63,048 nt of DNA, taken from Granulicella sp. S156 (lineage in GTDB: Bacteria > Acidobacteriota > Terriglobia > Terriglobales > Acidobacteriaceae). The notes under the pieces are model-generated. The model saw only the letters and a list, made by a program, of their open reading frames with translations. It did no database searches and was not told the origin of the DNA. Of the stretch, positions 47,650-55,960 are shown piece by piece (the stretch's first letter is position 1; each line of letters begins with the position of its first letter). A program made the position numbers and the translations under genes. The stretch is from positions 1 through 63,048 of the forward strand of contig NZ_LMUH01000001.1 in NCBI RefSeq assembly GCF_009766105.1. The letters are read 5' to 3'.

Positions 47650-49545
47650 TTACTTGGCGGCCTCAGCAGGAGCAGGCGGTTTGGTGAGCGGTGCGGTGAT
47701 CTCGTCGAGGTAGTCCTTCGCGTCATCGGCACGCACCATTACCGGATACCGTTCGCCATCGTGGTAGTCCACGTCAACCTGTTTGATATAGCTTTCGGAT
47801 TGCATGAGAAAGTGAATCGGTTCCGTGTTCGACTTGGCGTTGGCCAGCACTTCATGCAGCACGTCCGCGCTTAGAACGCGTCCATTGACAGCGACCAGCT
47901 TCTGCCCAGGAGCGAGTTTGGCCTTGTCCGCAGGGCTGCCCCAGCGCACGTCGTAGATGATCCCGTCGCTGCTAAGCGTAACGCCAAGCGAATACCAAAG
48001 GTTGGGGCCGCCCGAGCCACGCCGCGAGGCCATCATGGCCACATACGACTCTGACGGGTGGTCCTGGTAGACCAGCTTGTAACCGCCCCGTGTGATTCCA
48101 TCGAGGTCCGCATGCGGGTTGATAAGGTCGACGCGCTCATGCAGGAAGCCAGCCCAGTCGTACTTCACTACCTCATTGAGGTCGGCGATAAGCTCAACGC
48201 GATTGTAGGGCACGATCAGTGGGCCGGTGTTGCCACCTTTGCCGAGGAAGATGTGCAGGAAGTCGGTGAGGGACTTCTGGTCGTTGGTCAGCTCGCGGAT
48301 CTTGGTGTCGGCGTCGAGCCACAGCAGTTCGCCTTCCTGGTAGTAGTCCTGGCCACGGCGCCAGTTGGACCACGCAGGGCCGTCGCTGCGCAGGATGCTG
48401 GCGGCGACGGCGGTGTCGTCGGTGGGACGCCACTCGCGGCCCGACCGGTAATCCAGTTGTGCGGCGGAGGCGGCGAGCATGTCGCGATAGGCCGCCTGAG
48501 ACTTGAGGCCGGAACGCGTCGCGAGCACATTGCCGAGATACTGCGTCATGCCCTCATAGACCCAGAGCAACTCGCCCTGCTGCATGGTGGCGAAGTCCCG
48601 CTGGTAGAGTTTGTCCGGGCGGCGATATTTGCCGTTCCAGCTGTGCGTGAACTCGTGCGACAGCAGATCGGATTCAGCCAGCTGGCGCTGCTGGCTGGCA
48701 AAGCCCATCTCCCCTACGCCGTTATCCGACGACTGGCCATGCTCGAGCCCTTCTCCGCCAGTGATGTCGGAGAGCGTCAGCAGGAAGTGGTAGACGTTGT
48801 AGTGGCGAGAGTTGTAGGCAGCCCCAGCCTCACGAACCAAATTGGATATCTCGTTGAGGAGTTCGGGACGCAGGTTTGAGTCGTTGGGCTCATCGGACAC
48901 GACGTCGATGTAGTGCTTCGGCGTAACCTCGGGAGCGAGTGCGAACTCGTGGAAGTATTCCCCGGCGATTACAGGCGAATCTTCAAGTTGTTCTACCGTA
49001 GTTGCTTGGAACTCTGTGGTTCCACCGGTTTTGGCGTTGGGATCATAGCTTCCGGTGGGCTGCAGAGCGGTGCCGATGCCCCAGCCGGCAGGGACGACTA
49101 CGCTGGGCTGGATAGCGATCTTCGCTACCGGGATATGCGCGGGATAGAGCAGGAGTTTCTCCCACTCGAGCACGGCGATCTTGTCATCGGCGCGCGAGGT
49201 GACGATGCAATCCAGGTGTGCATGCAGCGTGGTCACATCCTTCGGGACGTCGACGTGGAACTCGTAGAGGTCAACGTCGTCTCGACGCCAGGGAAGGGTC
49301 TTCCCGTTGGCCGTGAAGACGACTCCGGTAATGTCCTCAACCGGGCCGGTGGGGCGATGGTTGCCGGGGATCCACTCGGGAGTGGTGAAGGTATTGGGGC
49401 CGGGCTTTACGGGCAGATCGATCTCTGCGTGGTAGAGCTTGCGTGGCGCCTCCGTTAGGTCGGCGGTGATGCGGATGGGTGCCTGGGCGAACGCGGGCAG
49501 CGCCAGGCCGAAGACGGACGCAAGGAGCAAGGTCCTGTTAAGCAT
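47650..49545 (-). CDS. M61-family metallopeptidase (second copy)
   Basis: A 631-residue paralogue of the peptidase at 7985-9889. It has a signal peptide (LLASVFGLALPAFAQ), the catalytic LSHEFTHSWNGKYRRP (HEXXH), ELLWVYEGMTQYLGN and the C-terminal PDZ (GSPADKAKLAPGQKLVAVNG). N-terminal hallmarks such as HAEIDLPVKPGP are shared. It is convergent with cobA and next to glutathione peroxidase on the same strand. It is probably periplasmic, with an overlapping specificity. Confidence 0.92.
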   Translation of the reverse strand: MLNRTLLLASVFGLALPAFAQAPIRITADLTEAPRKLYHAEIDLPVKPGPNTFTTPEWIPGNHRPTGPVEDITGVVFTANGKTLPWRRDDVDLYEFHVDVPKDVTTLHAHLDCIVTSRADDKIAVLEWEKLLLYPAHIPVAKIAIQPSVVVPAGWGIGTALQPTGSYDPNAKTGGTTEFQATTVEQLEDSPVIAGEYFHEFALAPEVTPKHYIDVVSDEPNDSNLRPELLNEISNLVREAGAAYNSRHYNVYHFLLTLSDITGGEGLEHGQSSDNGVGEMGFASQQRQLAESDLLSHEFTHSWNGKYRRPDKLYQRDFATMQQGELLWVYEGMTQYLGNVLATRSGLKSQAAYRDMLAASAAQLDYRSGREWRPTDDTAVAASILRSDGPAWSNWRRGQDYYQEGELLWLDADTKIRELTNDQKSLTDFLHIFLGKGGNTGPLIVPYNRVELIADLNEVVKYDWAGFLHERVDLINPHADLDGITRGGYKLVYQDHPSESYVAMMASRRGSGGPNLWYSLGVTLSSDGIIYDVRWGSPADKAKLAPGQKLVAVNGRVLSADVLHEVLANAKSNTEPIHFLMQSESYIKQVDVDYHDGERYPVMVRADDAKDYLDEITAPLTKPPAPAEAAK

Positions 49546-49621
49546 CGTGCGGGTGATCCTCTCTAAGATCCGGTGTTAGACAGAATACGTAATTTGACCC
49601 AGTTGGGACGCAGATCTCCGC

Positions 49622-50182
49622 CTAGTTGGCGAGGGCCTCTTCAATGGCGCTGACAATACGGGGATCGCTGGGCGGCATGTCGGGAGCAAAGCGGGCGAGC
49701 ACCGTGCCGTCGCGGCCGACGACGAACTTTTCGAAGTTCCAAAGGACTGCGGGCAGCGATGCTGGTTCGGGCAGTCCCTGGGATTTGAGATAGCCCGCGA
49801 TATTGCCACGGAAGCCGGCGTCGTTGACGACATGCTCAGGGGCGGCGGAGGTCAACTCGCGATAGAGCGGGTGCTGCTCGGGGCCGGTGACGGTGATCTT
49901 GGAGAAGATGGGGAAGGTGACAGGGTAGTCCGTCGAGCAGAACTTGGCGATCTCCTGATTGGAGCCTGGTTCCTGGCCGGCAAAGTCGTTCGCAGGGAAG
50001 CCGAGCACGACAAGACCCTTGTCTTTGAACTGCTGGTAGAGCGTTTCGAGATCGGTGTACTGCGGCGTGAGGCCGCAGCGCGAGGCTACGTTCACGATGA
50101 GCAGGGCCTTGCCGGAGTAATCGGCGAGTGTGGCGGGGGAGCCGGAGAGCGTCGTCAGCGGAAGATCGTAAAGGGTCGGCAT
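49622..50182 (-). CDS. Glutathione peroxidase family protein
   Basis: A 186-residue thiol peroxidase. The active Cys is in NVASRCGLTPQY, the Gln in GFPANDFAGQEPGSN and the Trp in LWNFEKFVVGRDG. Cys rather than selenocysteine is used. It reduces peroxides, probably with thioredoxin. MPTLYDLPL at 50182 is the likely start (M at 50188 is two residues upstream). It is upstream of the M61 gene on the same strand. Confidence 0.93.
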   Translation of the reverse strand: MPTLYDLPLTTLSGSPATLADYSGKALLIVNVASRCGLTPQYTDLETLYQQFKDKGLVVLGFPANDFAGQEPGSNQEIAKFCSTDYPVTFPIFSKITVTGPEQHPLYRELTSAAPEHVVNDAGFRGNIAGYLKSQGLPEPASLPAVLWNFEKFVVGRDGTVLARFAPDMPPSDPRIVSAIEEALAN

Positions 50183-50316
50183 GTACAAGAATTATCGCCG
50201 AACGTGCCCATTGCCCCCAAATAGGGGCTTCAAAGTCAGCCAATACTCCGGGAAACCTATAGAAGTCATAAAAGTTTGCAGGAATATTGACAGCATGACG
50301 TAGGATATTTATCGGT

Positions 50317-50331
50317 GCGCCCTGCGGGCGC
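50317..50331 (+). promoter_or_regulatory. Small GC hairpin before the kimA-like gene
   Basis: GCGCCC TGC GGGCGC, ending 17 bases before ATG 50349. It is in the 5' leader and could influence translation. No ydaO-type (c-di-AMP) riboswitch was found in the about 130 bases upstream. Confidence 0.35.
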
Positions 50332-50348
50332 CCGAGGTTTTGCGAGGC

Positions 50349-52229
50349 ATGAGCATTTTTGATGTCCTGTTTGGAAAACCGTTAGCGACCAGTGCCGAAC
50401 ACGATGAGCACATTGGCGTAGCGGCGGGAGTCCCGATCTTTGGGCTCGATGGTCTTACCAGCGCGGCCTATGGCCCGGAAGCTGCCATGACCCTGCTGAT
50501 CCCCCTGGGCTTCTGGGGTGTGTATCACTACTTGCTGCCGATTTTTGGATGCATCCTCACCCTGCTGACGATTCTTTATTTTAGTTACCGGCAGACAATT
50601 CAGGCCTATCCCAATGGTGGCGGGTCATTTACCGTTGCCAGCGAGAACCTCGGCGATCATGCCGGACTGTTGGCGGCCGCGGCGCTGATGATCGACTACA
50701 TTCTGACTGCGGCTGTGGGTATCTCGGCCGGTGTTACAGCGCTGGTGAGTGCTGTTCCGCGGCTGCATCCGCACCAATTATTGCTTTGTCTAGTGATCCT
50801 ATCGATCATTGCAATCATCAACATGCGTGGCGTTAAGGAGACAGGCGCCGTCTTTATGACGCCGACGTTCCTGTTTGTGGGGACGCTGCTTGCGACCATC
50901 GGCGCGGGTGTATATCACGCGCTGACATCGGGCGGGCATCCACATGCGCTGAGTGCGCCGCCGCCGCCGGTTGCCAATCCGCTGCACACCCTGACACCCC
51001 TGTTGATGATGTGGCTGCTCATGAAAGCCTTCTCCAACGGCTGCGCGGCGATGACCGGTGTTGAGGCTGTGTCGAACGGTGTGACGGCGTTCAAGGAACC
51101 GCGGTCGGGCAATGCAAACCGGACGCTGACCGTAATCATCGCGATCCTGATCGTACTGCTGTTTGGGCTCTCCTATGTGGCGCGCGCGTACGGTGTGACG
51201 GCGATGGATCCGGATGCTAGTAACTTCCAGAGCGTGCTCTCGATCGAGGTGGCAGCGGTATTTGGGCGCGGGTGGTTCTACTTCCTGACGATGGGTGGCG
51301 TGCTAGCGGCGCTCTCGTTCAGTGCGAATACGGCATTTGCCGACTTTCCGCGCATGGCGCGAGCGATCGCGGGGAAAGATTACCTGCCGCATGTATTCCT
51401 GCTGAAAGGCCGCAGGCTGCTGTTCTCACATGGCATCTATGCCCTGACCGGATTTACGGCTCTGATTCTGATCCTGTTCAACGGTGTCACGGACAGGCTG
51501 ATTCCGCTCTACGCTATCGGCGCATTCCTGGCGTTTACGTTAAGCCAGGCCGGCATGGTAAAGCACTGGCACAAGACAACGGATGCGCCGCACCGGCACG
51601 TGAAGATGTTTGTCAACGGGCTGGGGTCGGTGGCGACGGGGATTTCGCTGCTCATCATTCTGGTGACCAAGTTCATGTACGGTGCCTGGGTGACGGCGCT
51701 GCTGGTACCGTTCCTGATCGTTCTCATGTTGATGGTGAAGCGCCACTACGTGCGCGTGAAGGGCGAGACAGAGGACCCGACACCGCTGCGGTTGACCGGC
51801 CTGGAGCCGCCCATCGTTGTCATTCCGATGGCGCGCTGGGACAAGATCACCGAGAAGGCGATGCGCTTCGGCATGCTCATGAGCCCCATCGTGAAGGTGG
51901 TTCACGTGGACTCGGACGATACCGATGCTCTGGGCTGCGTATGGGACACCATGGTGATCAAGCCGGTACGCGAACACAACATGGCCGAGCCGGAGTTGGT
52001 CACCGTGAAGAGCAGCTATCGTACGATCATCTCGCCGCTGATGGACTATGTACTGAAACTGGAAGATGAGAATCCCGGACGCAAGATTGCAGTGCTGCTG
52101 CCGGAGCTTGTGGTGCGTCACTGGTGGGAGAACCTGCTGCACAATCAGCGCGTTCAACTGCTCAAGCTGCTGCTCCTGCTGAAGGGCAACCAGCGCATCG
52201 TGGTGGTGAATATTCCCTGGTATCTGTAG
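50349..52229 (+). CDS. KimA-type (KUP-family) potassium transporter
   Basis: About 626 residues: a 12-helix APC-fold transporter (1-470) with a cytoplasmic C-terminal USP-like domain (480-626). Signature segments are GLDGLTSAAYGPEAAMTLL, YRQTIQAYPNGGGSFTVASE, KAFSNGCAAMTGVEAVSNGV and IPLYAIGAFLAFTLSQAGM. These match B. subtilis KimA, a high-affinity K+/H+ symporter controlled by c-di-AMP. The late VKSSYRTIISPLMDYV also matches. Amino acid transport is a less likely alternative. It is a single gene with a terminator-like palindrome after it. Confidence 0.87.
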   Translation: MSIFDVLFGKPLATSAEHDEHIGVAAGVPIFGLDGLTSAAYGPEAAMTLLIPLGFWGVYHYLLPIFGCILTLLTILYFSYRQTIQAYPNGGGSFTVASENLGDHAGLLAAAALMIDYILTAAVGISAGVTALVSAVPRLHPHQLLLCLVILSIIAIINMRGVKETGAVFMTPTFLFVGTLLATIGAGVYHALTSGGHPHALSAPPPPVANPLHTLTPLLMMWLLMKAFSNGCAAMTGVEAVSNGVTAFKEPRSGNANRTLTVIIAILIVLLFGLSYVARAYGVTAMDPDASNFQSVLSIEVAAVFGRGWFYFLTMGGVLAALSFSANTAFADFPRMARAIAGKDYLPHVFLLKGRRLLFSHGIYALTGFTALILILFNGVTDRLIPLYAIGAFLAFTLSQAGMVKHWHKTTDAPHRHVKMFVNGLGSVATGISLLIILVTKFMYGAWVTALLVPFLIVLMLMVKRHYVRVKGETEDPTPLRLTGLEPPIVVIPMARWDKITEKAMRFGMLMSPIVKVVHVDSDDTDALGCVWDTMVIKPVREHNMAEPELVTVKSSYRTIISPLMDYVLKLEDENPGRKIAVLLPELVVRHWWENLLHNQRVQLLKLLLLLKGNQRIVVVNIPWYL

Positions 52230-52274
52230 GTCGCAGAACAAGCACAAAAGTCATCGAAACCACGGAACCGGGTG

Positions 52275-52309
52275 CCCCATCCTTTCGCGCTTTTTGCGAA
52301 AGGGTGGGG
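52275..52309. terminator. Terminator-like palindrome
   Basis: Arms CCCCATCCTTTCGC (52275-52288) and GCGAAAGGGTGGGG (52296-52309) with one wobble pair and loop GCTTTTT. It lies between the convergent kimA-like and cysteine desulfurase genes. It belongs to the same dispersed family as 13949-13983. Confidence 0.65.
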
Positions 52310-52433
52310 TATCGCTGCAGAGCGAGACACAAACATTCGCATCGCGCTCTGCGTCAGGGGTATCGTTTGCGGTAGCAAACGACCGTTTTCCTCTGCTCTC
52401 TCACTGCCGCTACTCGAGCCAAAGGCAAATGCC

Positions 52434-53597
52434 TTAGCTTAGCGACCGCAACCGTGCAACCGCCGCAGGAATAACCTCAAGCGCACGGTCAATCTCTTCA
52501 GCAGTAGTAAAGCGCGAGAGCGAGAGCCGCAGGCTGGAGCGCGCCTCTGCGGGGCTTAGGCCCATTGCCAGCAACACGTGCGAGGGCTCTGTCGCGCCGG
52601 ACTGGCAAGCCGCACCAAAGCTCGCCGCAACCCCCTGAATATCGAGCGCGATGAGCAGGGCTTCGGCATCGATGCCGGTGATGCGCAAGTTCGTAGTGTT
52701 AGGAACACGCGGGGCTTCTCCTGCGTTGAGGGCCACATCAGGGATGCTTGCGATCAAGCCTTGTTCCAGGCGGTCGCGGAGAGCTTTGAGGCTGCTTGCA
52801 TCGAGTTGCGAGTTCAACCACTCATGAGCCAACTCGGCAGCGCGGCCAAGGCCGACGATGCCGGGGACGTTCTCCGTACCGGCGCGTCGCTGACGTTCGT
52901 GCGGGCCACCGTGGAAGAGTGGCGCAAGTTGCACCCCTTTGCGCACGAAGAGAACGCCGGTACCTTGCGGCGCATACATCTTGTGGCCGGAGAGCGAGAG
53001 CATGTCCACGTTCTTGAACTCGCCGGAGAGATCGAGCGTGAGCTTGGCTGCGCCCTGGACCGCATCGGTATGCACGAGTGCACCATGCGCCTTTGCAATA
53101 CGCGCAAGCTTGCCGACCGACTGGATCGCGCCAGTCTCGTTATTCGCAAGCATCACCGAGACCAGTTTCGTATGCGGCTTCAGTGCGGCTTCTAGCTCTG
53201 CGGGGTCGATGACGCCCTCGCGTGTCGGGGCGAGATAGGTCACTTCGATGCCGCGTCGTTCGAGCGACTCGGCAGTGTAGAGCACAGCGTGATGCTCGAT
53301 GCTGGTCGTGATGAGGTGCGCTGGTTCTTTCCTGTCGAGGTAAGGTTGCAGAACGCCGGAGAGCGCGAGGTTATCGCTCTCGGTGCCGCCGGAGGTGAAG
53401 ACGAGTTCCTTAGGGGGTGCATTCAGGAGTCTGGCGACGGAGGCGCGAGCATGCTCTACCGCCGAGCGCGTGCGCTGGCCGGACTGGTGCGCGGAACTGG
53501 GATTGCCGAAGCTCTCCGACCAGAACGGACGCATGGCCTCGATGACCTCGGGCAGAAGCGGGGTGGTGGCGTTGGCGTCGAGGTAGATGCGCGGCAT
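52434..53597 (-). CDS. Cysteine desulfurase (NifS/IscS type)
   Basis: A 387-residue PLP enzyme. YLDANATTPLLPEV opens it; FTSGGTESDNLAL, HTDAVQGAAKL and the PLP lysine in SLSGHKMYAPQG are conserved. The active Cys is in FGAACQSGATEPSHVL. It takes sulfur from cysteine for Fe-S clusters, thiamine or tRNA thiolation. No iscU or iscR is adjacent, so its pathway cannot be fixed. It is divergent from DinB. Confidence 0.93.
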   Translation of the reverse strand: MPRIYLDANATTPLLPEVIEAMRPFWSESFGNPSSAHQSGQRTRSAVEHARASVARLLNAPPKELVFTSGGTESDNLALSGVLQPYLDRKEPAHLITTSIEHHAVLYTAESLERRGIEVTYLAPTREGVIDPAELEAALKPHTKLVSVMLANNETGAIQSVGKLARIAKAHGALVHTDAVQGAAKLTLDLSGEFKNVDMLSLSGHKMYAPQGTGVLFVRKGVQLAPLFHGGPHERQRRAGTENVPGIVGLGRAAELAHEWLNSQLDASSLKALRDRLEQGLIASIPDVALNAGEAPRVPNTTNLRITGIDAEALLIALDIQGVAASFGAACQSGATEPSHVLLAMGLSPAEARSSLRLSLSRFTTAEEIDRALEVIPAAVARLRSLS

Positions 53598-53720
53598 GAA
53601 TTGATTTTAGAGCGGTCTCGCGCTCGATCGTTAGTTTCGCTGCGCGGAGACCTTAGAGCGGCATCCTTGTTAGGATGGTGGCGCTCTAAAAACGACAATA
53701 GAGCCGGCGAAGGAGACGGA

Positions 53721-54317
53721 ATGCGATTGCGAATAGTTGTAGCAGGAATCGTTTTAGGGATATGTACGTTGTCAGCAATGGCGCAGGCAAACATGGGAAC
53801 AGCGGCTGCGAAGTCCGCTGTAGGGGCGACGACGGAGCCGTCGAAGGCGTTGGACGACATGCTGAATGTCTTTGAACAGGATGTCATGGGCGTAGTCAAA
53901 GCAATGCCGGCGGAGAAGTACAGCTTCGCGCCGAGTGCGGCGATCTTCGCTCCCACACAGACAGCAAAGTTCGATACGGTGCGGACGTTTGCCCAGCAGG
54001 CAATCCATCTGACGGAAGCAAACTACTTCTTCTATGGTGCGGTGAGCGGCGTCAAGCCGGACGTCGACAGGAAGGCGCTGGATGCGATGACCAAGAAGGA
54101 AGATATCGTCGCCGCACTGGCTGCATCCTTCGTCTTCGCCCACAAGGCGATTGCTACGATCACCCCGGAGAATGCGTTTGTGACGATCAAAGGCGCGGAC
54201 GGACTGCAGACCCGCGCAACGGTAGCAGCCTTCGGAGTCGCGCACGGATACGACCACTATGGACAGCTGGTGGAGTACCTGCGGATGAACGGAATTGTGC
54301 CGCCTGGAAGCAAGTAG
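53721..54317 (+). CDS. DinB-family protein, exported
   Basis: A 198-residue protein with a signal peptide (RIVVAGIVLGICTLSAMAQ). The four-helix DinB-like body includes LDDMLNVFEQDVMGVVKAMP, TFAQQAIHLTEANYFF and AHGYDHYGQLVEYLRMNGIV, which hold the metal-binding His residues. DinB-like folds are related to thiol-dependent transferases. The function is unknown, and the signal peptide suggests action outside the cytoplasm. ATG 53721 follows AAGGAG; the frame runs further upstream. Confidence 0.85.
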   Translation: MRLRIVVAGIVLGICTLSAMAQANMGTAAAKSAVGATTEPSKALDDMLNVFEQDVMGVVKAMPAEKYSFAPSAAIFAPTQTAKFDTVRTFAQQAIHLTEANYFFYGAVSGVKPDVDRKALDAMTKKEDIVAALAASFVFAHKAIATITPENAFVTIKGADGLQTRATVAAFGVAHGYDHYGQLVEYLRMNGIVPPGSK

Positions 54318-54330
54318 CAGAGCAGCGTGA

Positions 54331-54387
54331 AGAGGATAGAGTGTAGAGGATAGAGAAGGCAGATCTTTTCTCTACACTCTATCCTCT
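54331..54387. repeat. Purine-rich palindrome after DinB
   Basis: 18-bp perfect arms AGAGGATAGAGTGTAGAG (54331-54348) and its complement (54370-54387). It shares TGTAGAGGATAGA-like sequence with the element at 26054-26114. The roughly 230 bases that follow, up to the next gene end, hold nothing I recognise. Confidence 0.8.
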
Positions 54388-54615
54388 GTTCTGAGAGCCT
54401 GTTCATGATGTAGTTACTAGCGGGTTGGTGCGATTGGCAGGACATTTTCTGCATGAGGAAGAACATGTCCTGAAGCGATGTAAACCGTGAGCCGTTCGAT
54501 CTTGTTCGTCCCTCGGTGATCACCTTAAACCGGCTACTTTGGTCGCGTGACGGGGAGGCCGGCTGCGAGATCGTCGTCAAAACCGATCGCGCGGAAGAAG
54601 CTTGCACTTGCACTC

Positions 54616-55608
54616 CTATTCCACAATTCCGTCTGCGGGTGATACTTCTCCTTTTTCTACACGGCGAGTCCATGCTTTCCAACCCGGATGCATCGTCTCA
54701 AGCTTGTCGAGGACCTGATCCCCGCTCAACTTGGGACCATCCCCAGGAAAGTCTCGTCGTACTTTTGTGAGAAAGCCGATTCCTTGCTCTCGATAAACTT
54801 CGATTACGCGCTCTTCAAACGTGAATTCGTACCAGCCATAGTTCTGTGGGTATCTCGATGAAAGCTCAGCGTACCGAGACTCAAAATCTCGCAAAGAGGT
54901 GAAGGGATGCGGCGCAGCGAGGCCTGATTTCCAGAATATCTCGTTGCCGAGGAGTTGATCCGGATGGTGTTCTTTCAAGTAGGCGTATCCGATATAGCTT
55001 GCCAGGAACTCATTGAACCAATTAACTTGGGCGTTGATTCCGACTTGGTTGATTATGGAGTGTCCGACTTCGTGAGCGCCGATTCCATCGCCAGCTTGAA
55101 ACTGAATCGTTCTCCACGAGACACCTCGTTCCCGCACACGTTGCTGGATGGCTGAATCTGCGTTGCTCTCTTGCGGCATGGGAAGGGCTGTTACTTCGTG
55201 CCAGTCAAGCGGCATGACGAATACCCAAGGCTTCGAATCGCTCATCGACGGCATACCGTATGGCTCATCGCCCGAAACTGTCGGCCACTGTCTCGCGTTC
55301 AGCACAGCCAGAGTGACAGGAGCAAACGTGTAATCGAATACCTTGCTATAAAAGGCGAGTTCTCCTGAGAGTAGGGCCTGAAGGGAGCGTGCCCTTGAAG
55401 CCCCATGAGGACTGTAATAAGCCGGGAGATCTCCGTGAATCAACGCAAGCTGGAGCCTGTCGATTGCCGCAATGCGGTTCCTCCCGTCAGACTGACCAGA
55501 CACATCTACAGCCGGGCGATCATTCTGTGCTGCCAGTCCATTTGGGATCAAGAGTAAGAAAAAAGCAAGAACAAGAAGTAGATATATCAGATTCGATCTA
55601 TTGCTCAA
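54616..55608 (-). CDS. Secreted zincin-like protein (330 aa)
   Basis: An exported protein with signal peptide NLIYLLLVLAFFLLLIPNGL. The central IGAHEVGHSIINQ is an HEXXH zinc-protease motif, and NWFNEFLASYIGYAYL, about 22 residues later, could give a third ligand, as in gluzincin peptidases. No named family was recognised. TTG 55608 is preferred because AAGGA precedes it and a signal peptide follows; the frame is open to 55743. It stands apart from its neighbours. Confidence 0.72.
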   Translation of the reverse strand: MSNRSNLIYLLLVLAFFLLLIPNGLAAQNDRPAVDVSGQSDGRNRIAAIDRLQLALIHGDLPAYYSPHGASRARSLQALLSGELAFYSKVFDYTFAPVTLAVLNARQWPTVSGDEPYGMPSMSDSKPWVFVMPLDWHEVTALPMPQESNADSAIQQRVRERGVSWRTIQFQAGDGIGAHEVGHSIINQVGINAQVNWFNEFLASYIGYAYLKEHHPDQLLGNEIFWKSGLAAPHPFTSLRDFESRYAELSSRYPQNYGWYEFTFEERVIEVYREQGIGFLTKVRRDFPGDGPKLSGDQVLDKLETMHPGWKAWTRRVEKGEVSPADGIVE

Positions 55609-55960
55609 CGTGAAATCCTTTCGGCTGCACAACCTGGTCCGTGACCTGGACTTATGCCGCCGCGTGAATCGATGCCAAAACCTGTTCAATGATAGTGGAT
55701 GAAGGGGGGTGGGAATGTAAGACCGCCGCCTCTCGATCCTCACTGCCAGCGATATCGACGATCTGTTTGATTGCCCAGATTCACCGACGAAGACCGACGG
55801 CGACTTGTAGATTTCAAAGCCAAGCAGCGGCTTCTTTTGTCTATGAGCAGGAAGTCGTCCTGGAAGATCCGTGCCATCTTGTCGCGCGCAGTTTCCTGGG
55901 CATGGATCCGGCGCGCGACAAGACGCCTCGCACTACCACTCAAAAGATCCTGAACAGGCC
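55609..55960. other. Gap between the zincin-like and citrate synthase genes
   Basis: About 350 bases, presumably with the promoter of the 54616 gene and the end of citrate synthase. Short open frames on both strands (for example 55771-55953 on +) have no start or homology support. I saw no repeat or hairpin worth listing. Confidence 0.4.

Noticed and set aside
48058..48879. 273-codon frame on + opposite the second M61 peptidase
   Set aside because: It is a shadow frame of a clear M61 gene on the other strand; no family or start support.
50182..50348. Possible ydaO (c-di-AMP) riboswitch before the KimA-like gene
   Set aside because: The leader is too short and lacks the conserved core; only a small GC hairpin is present.
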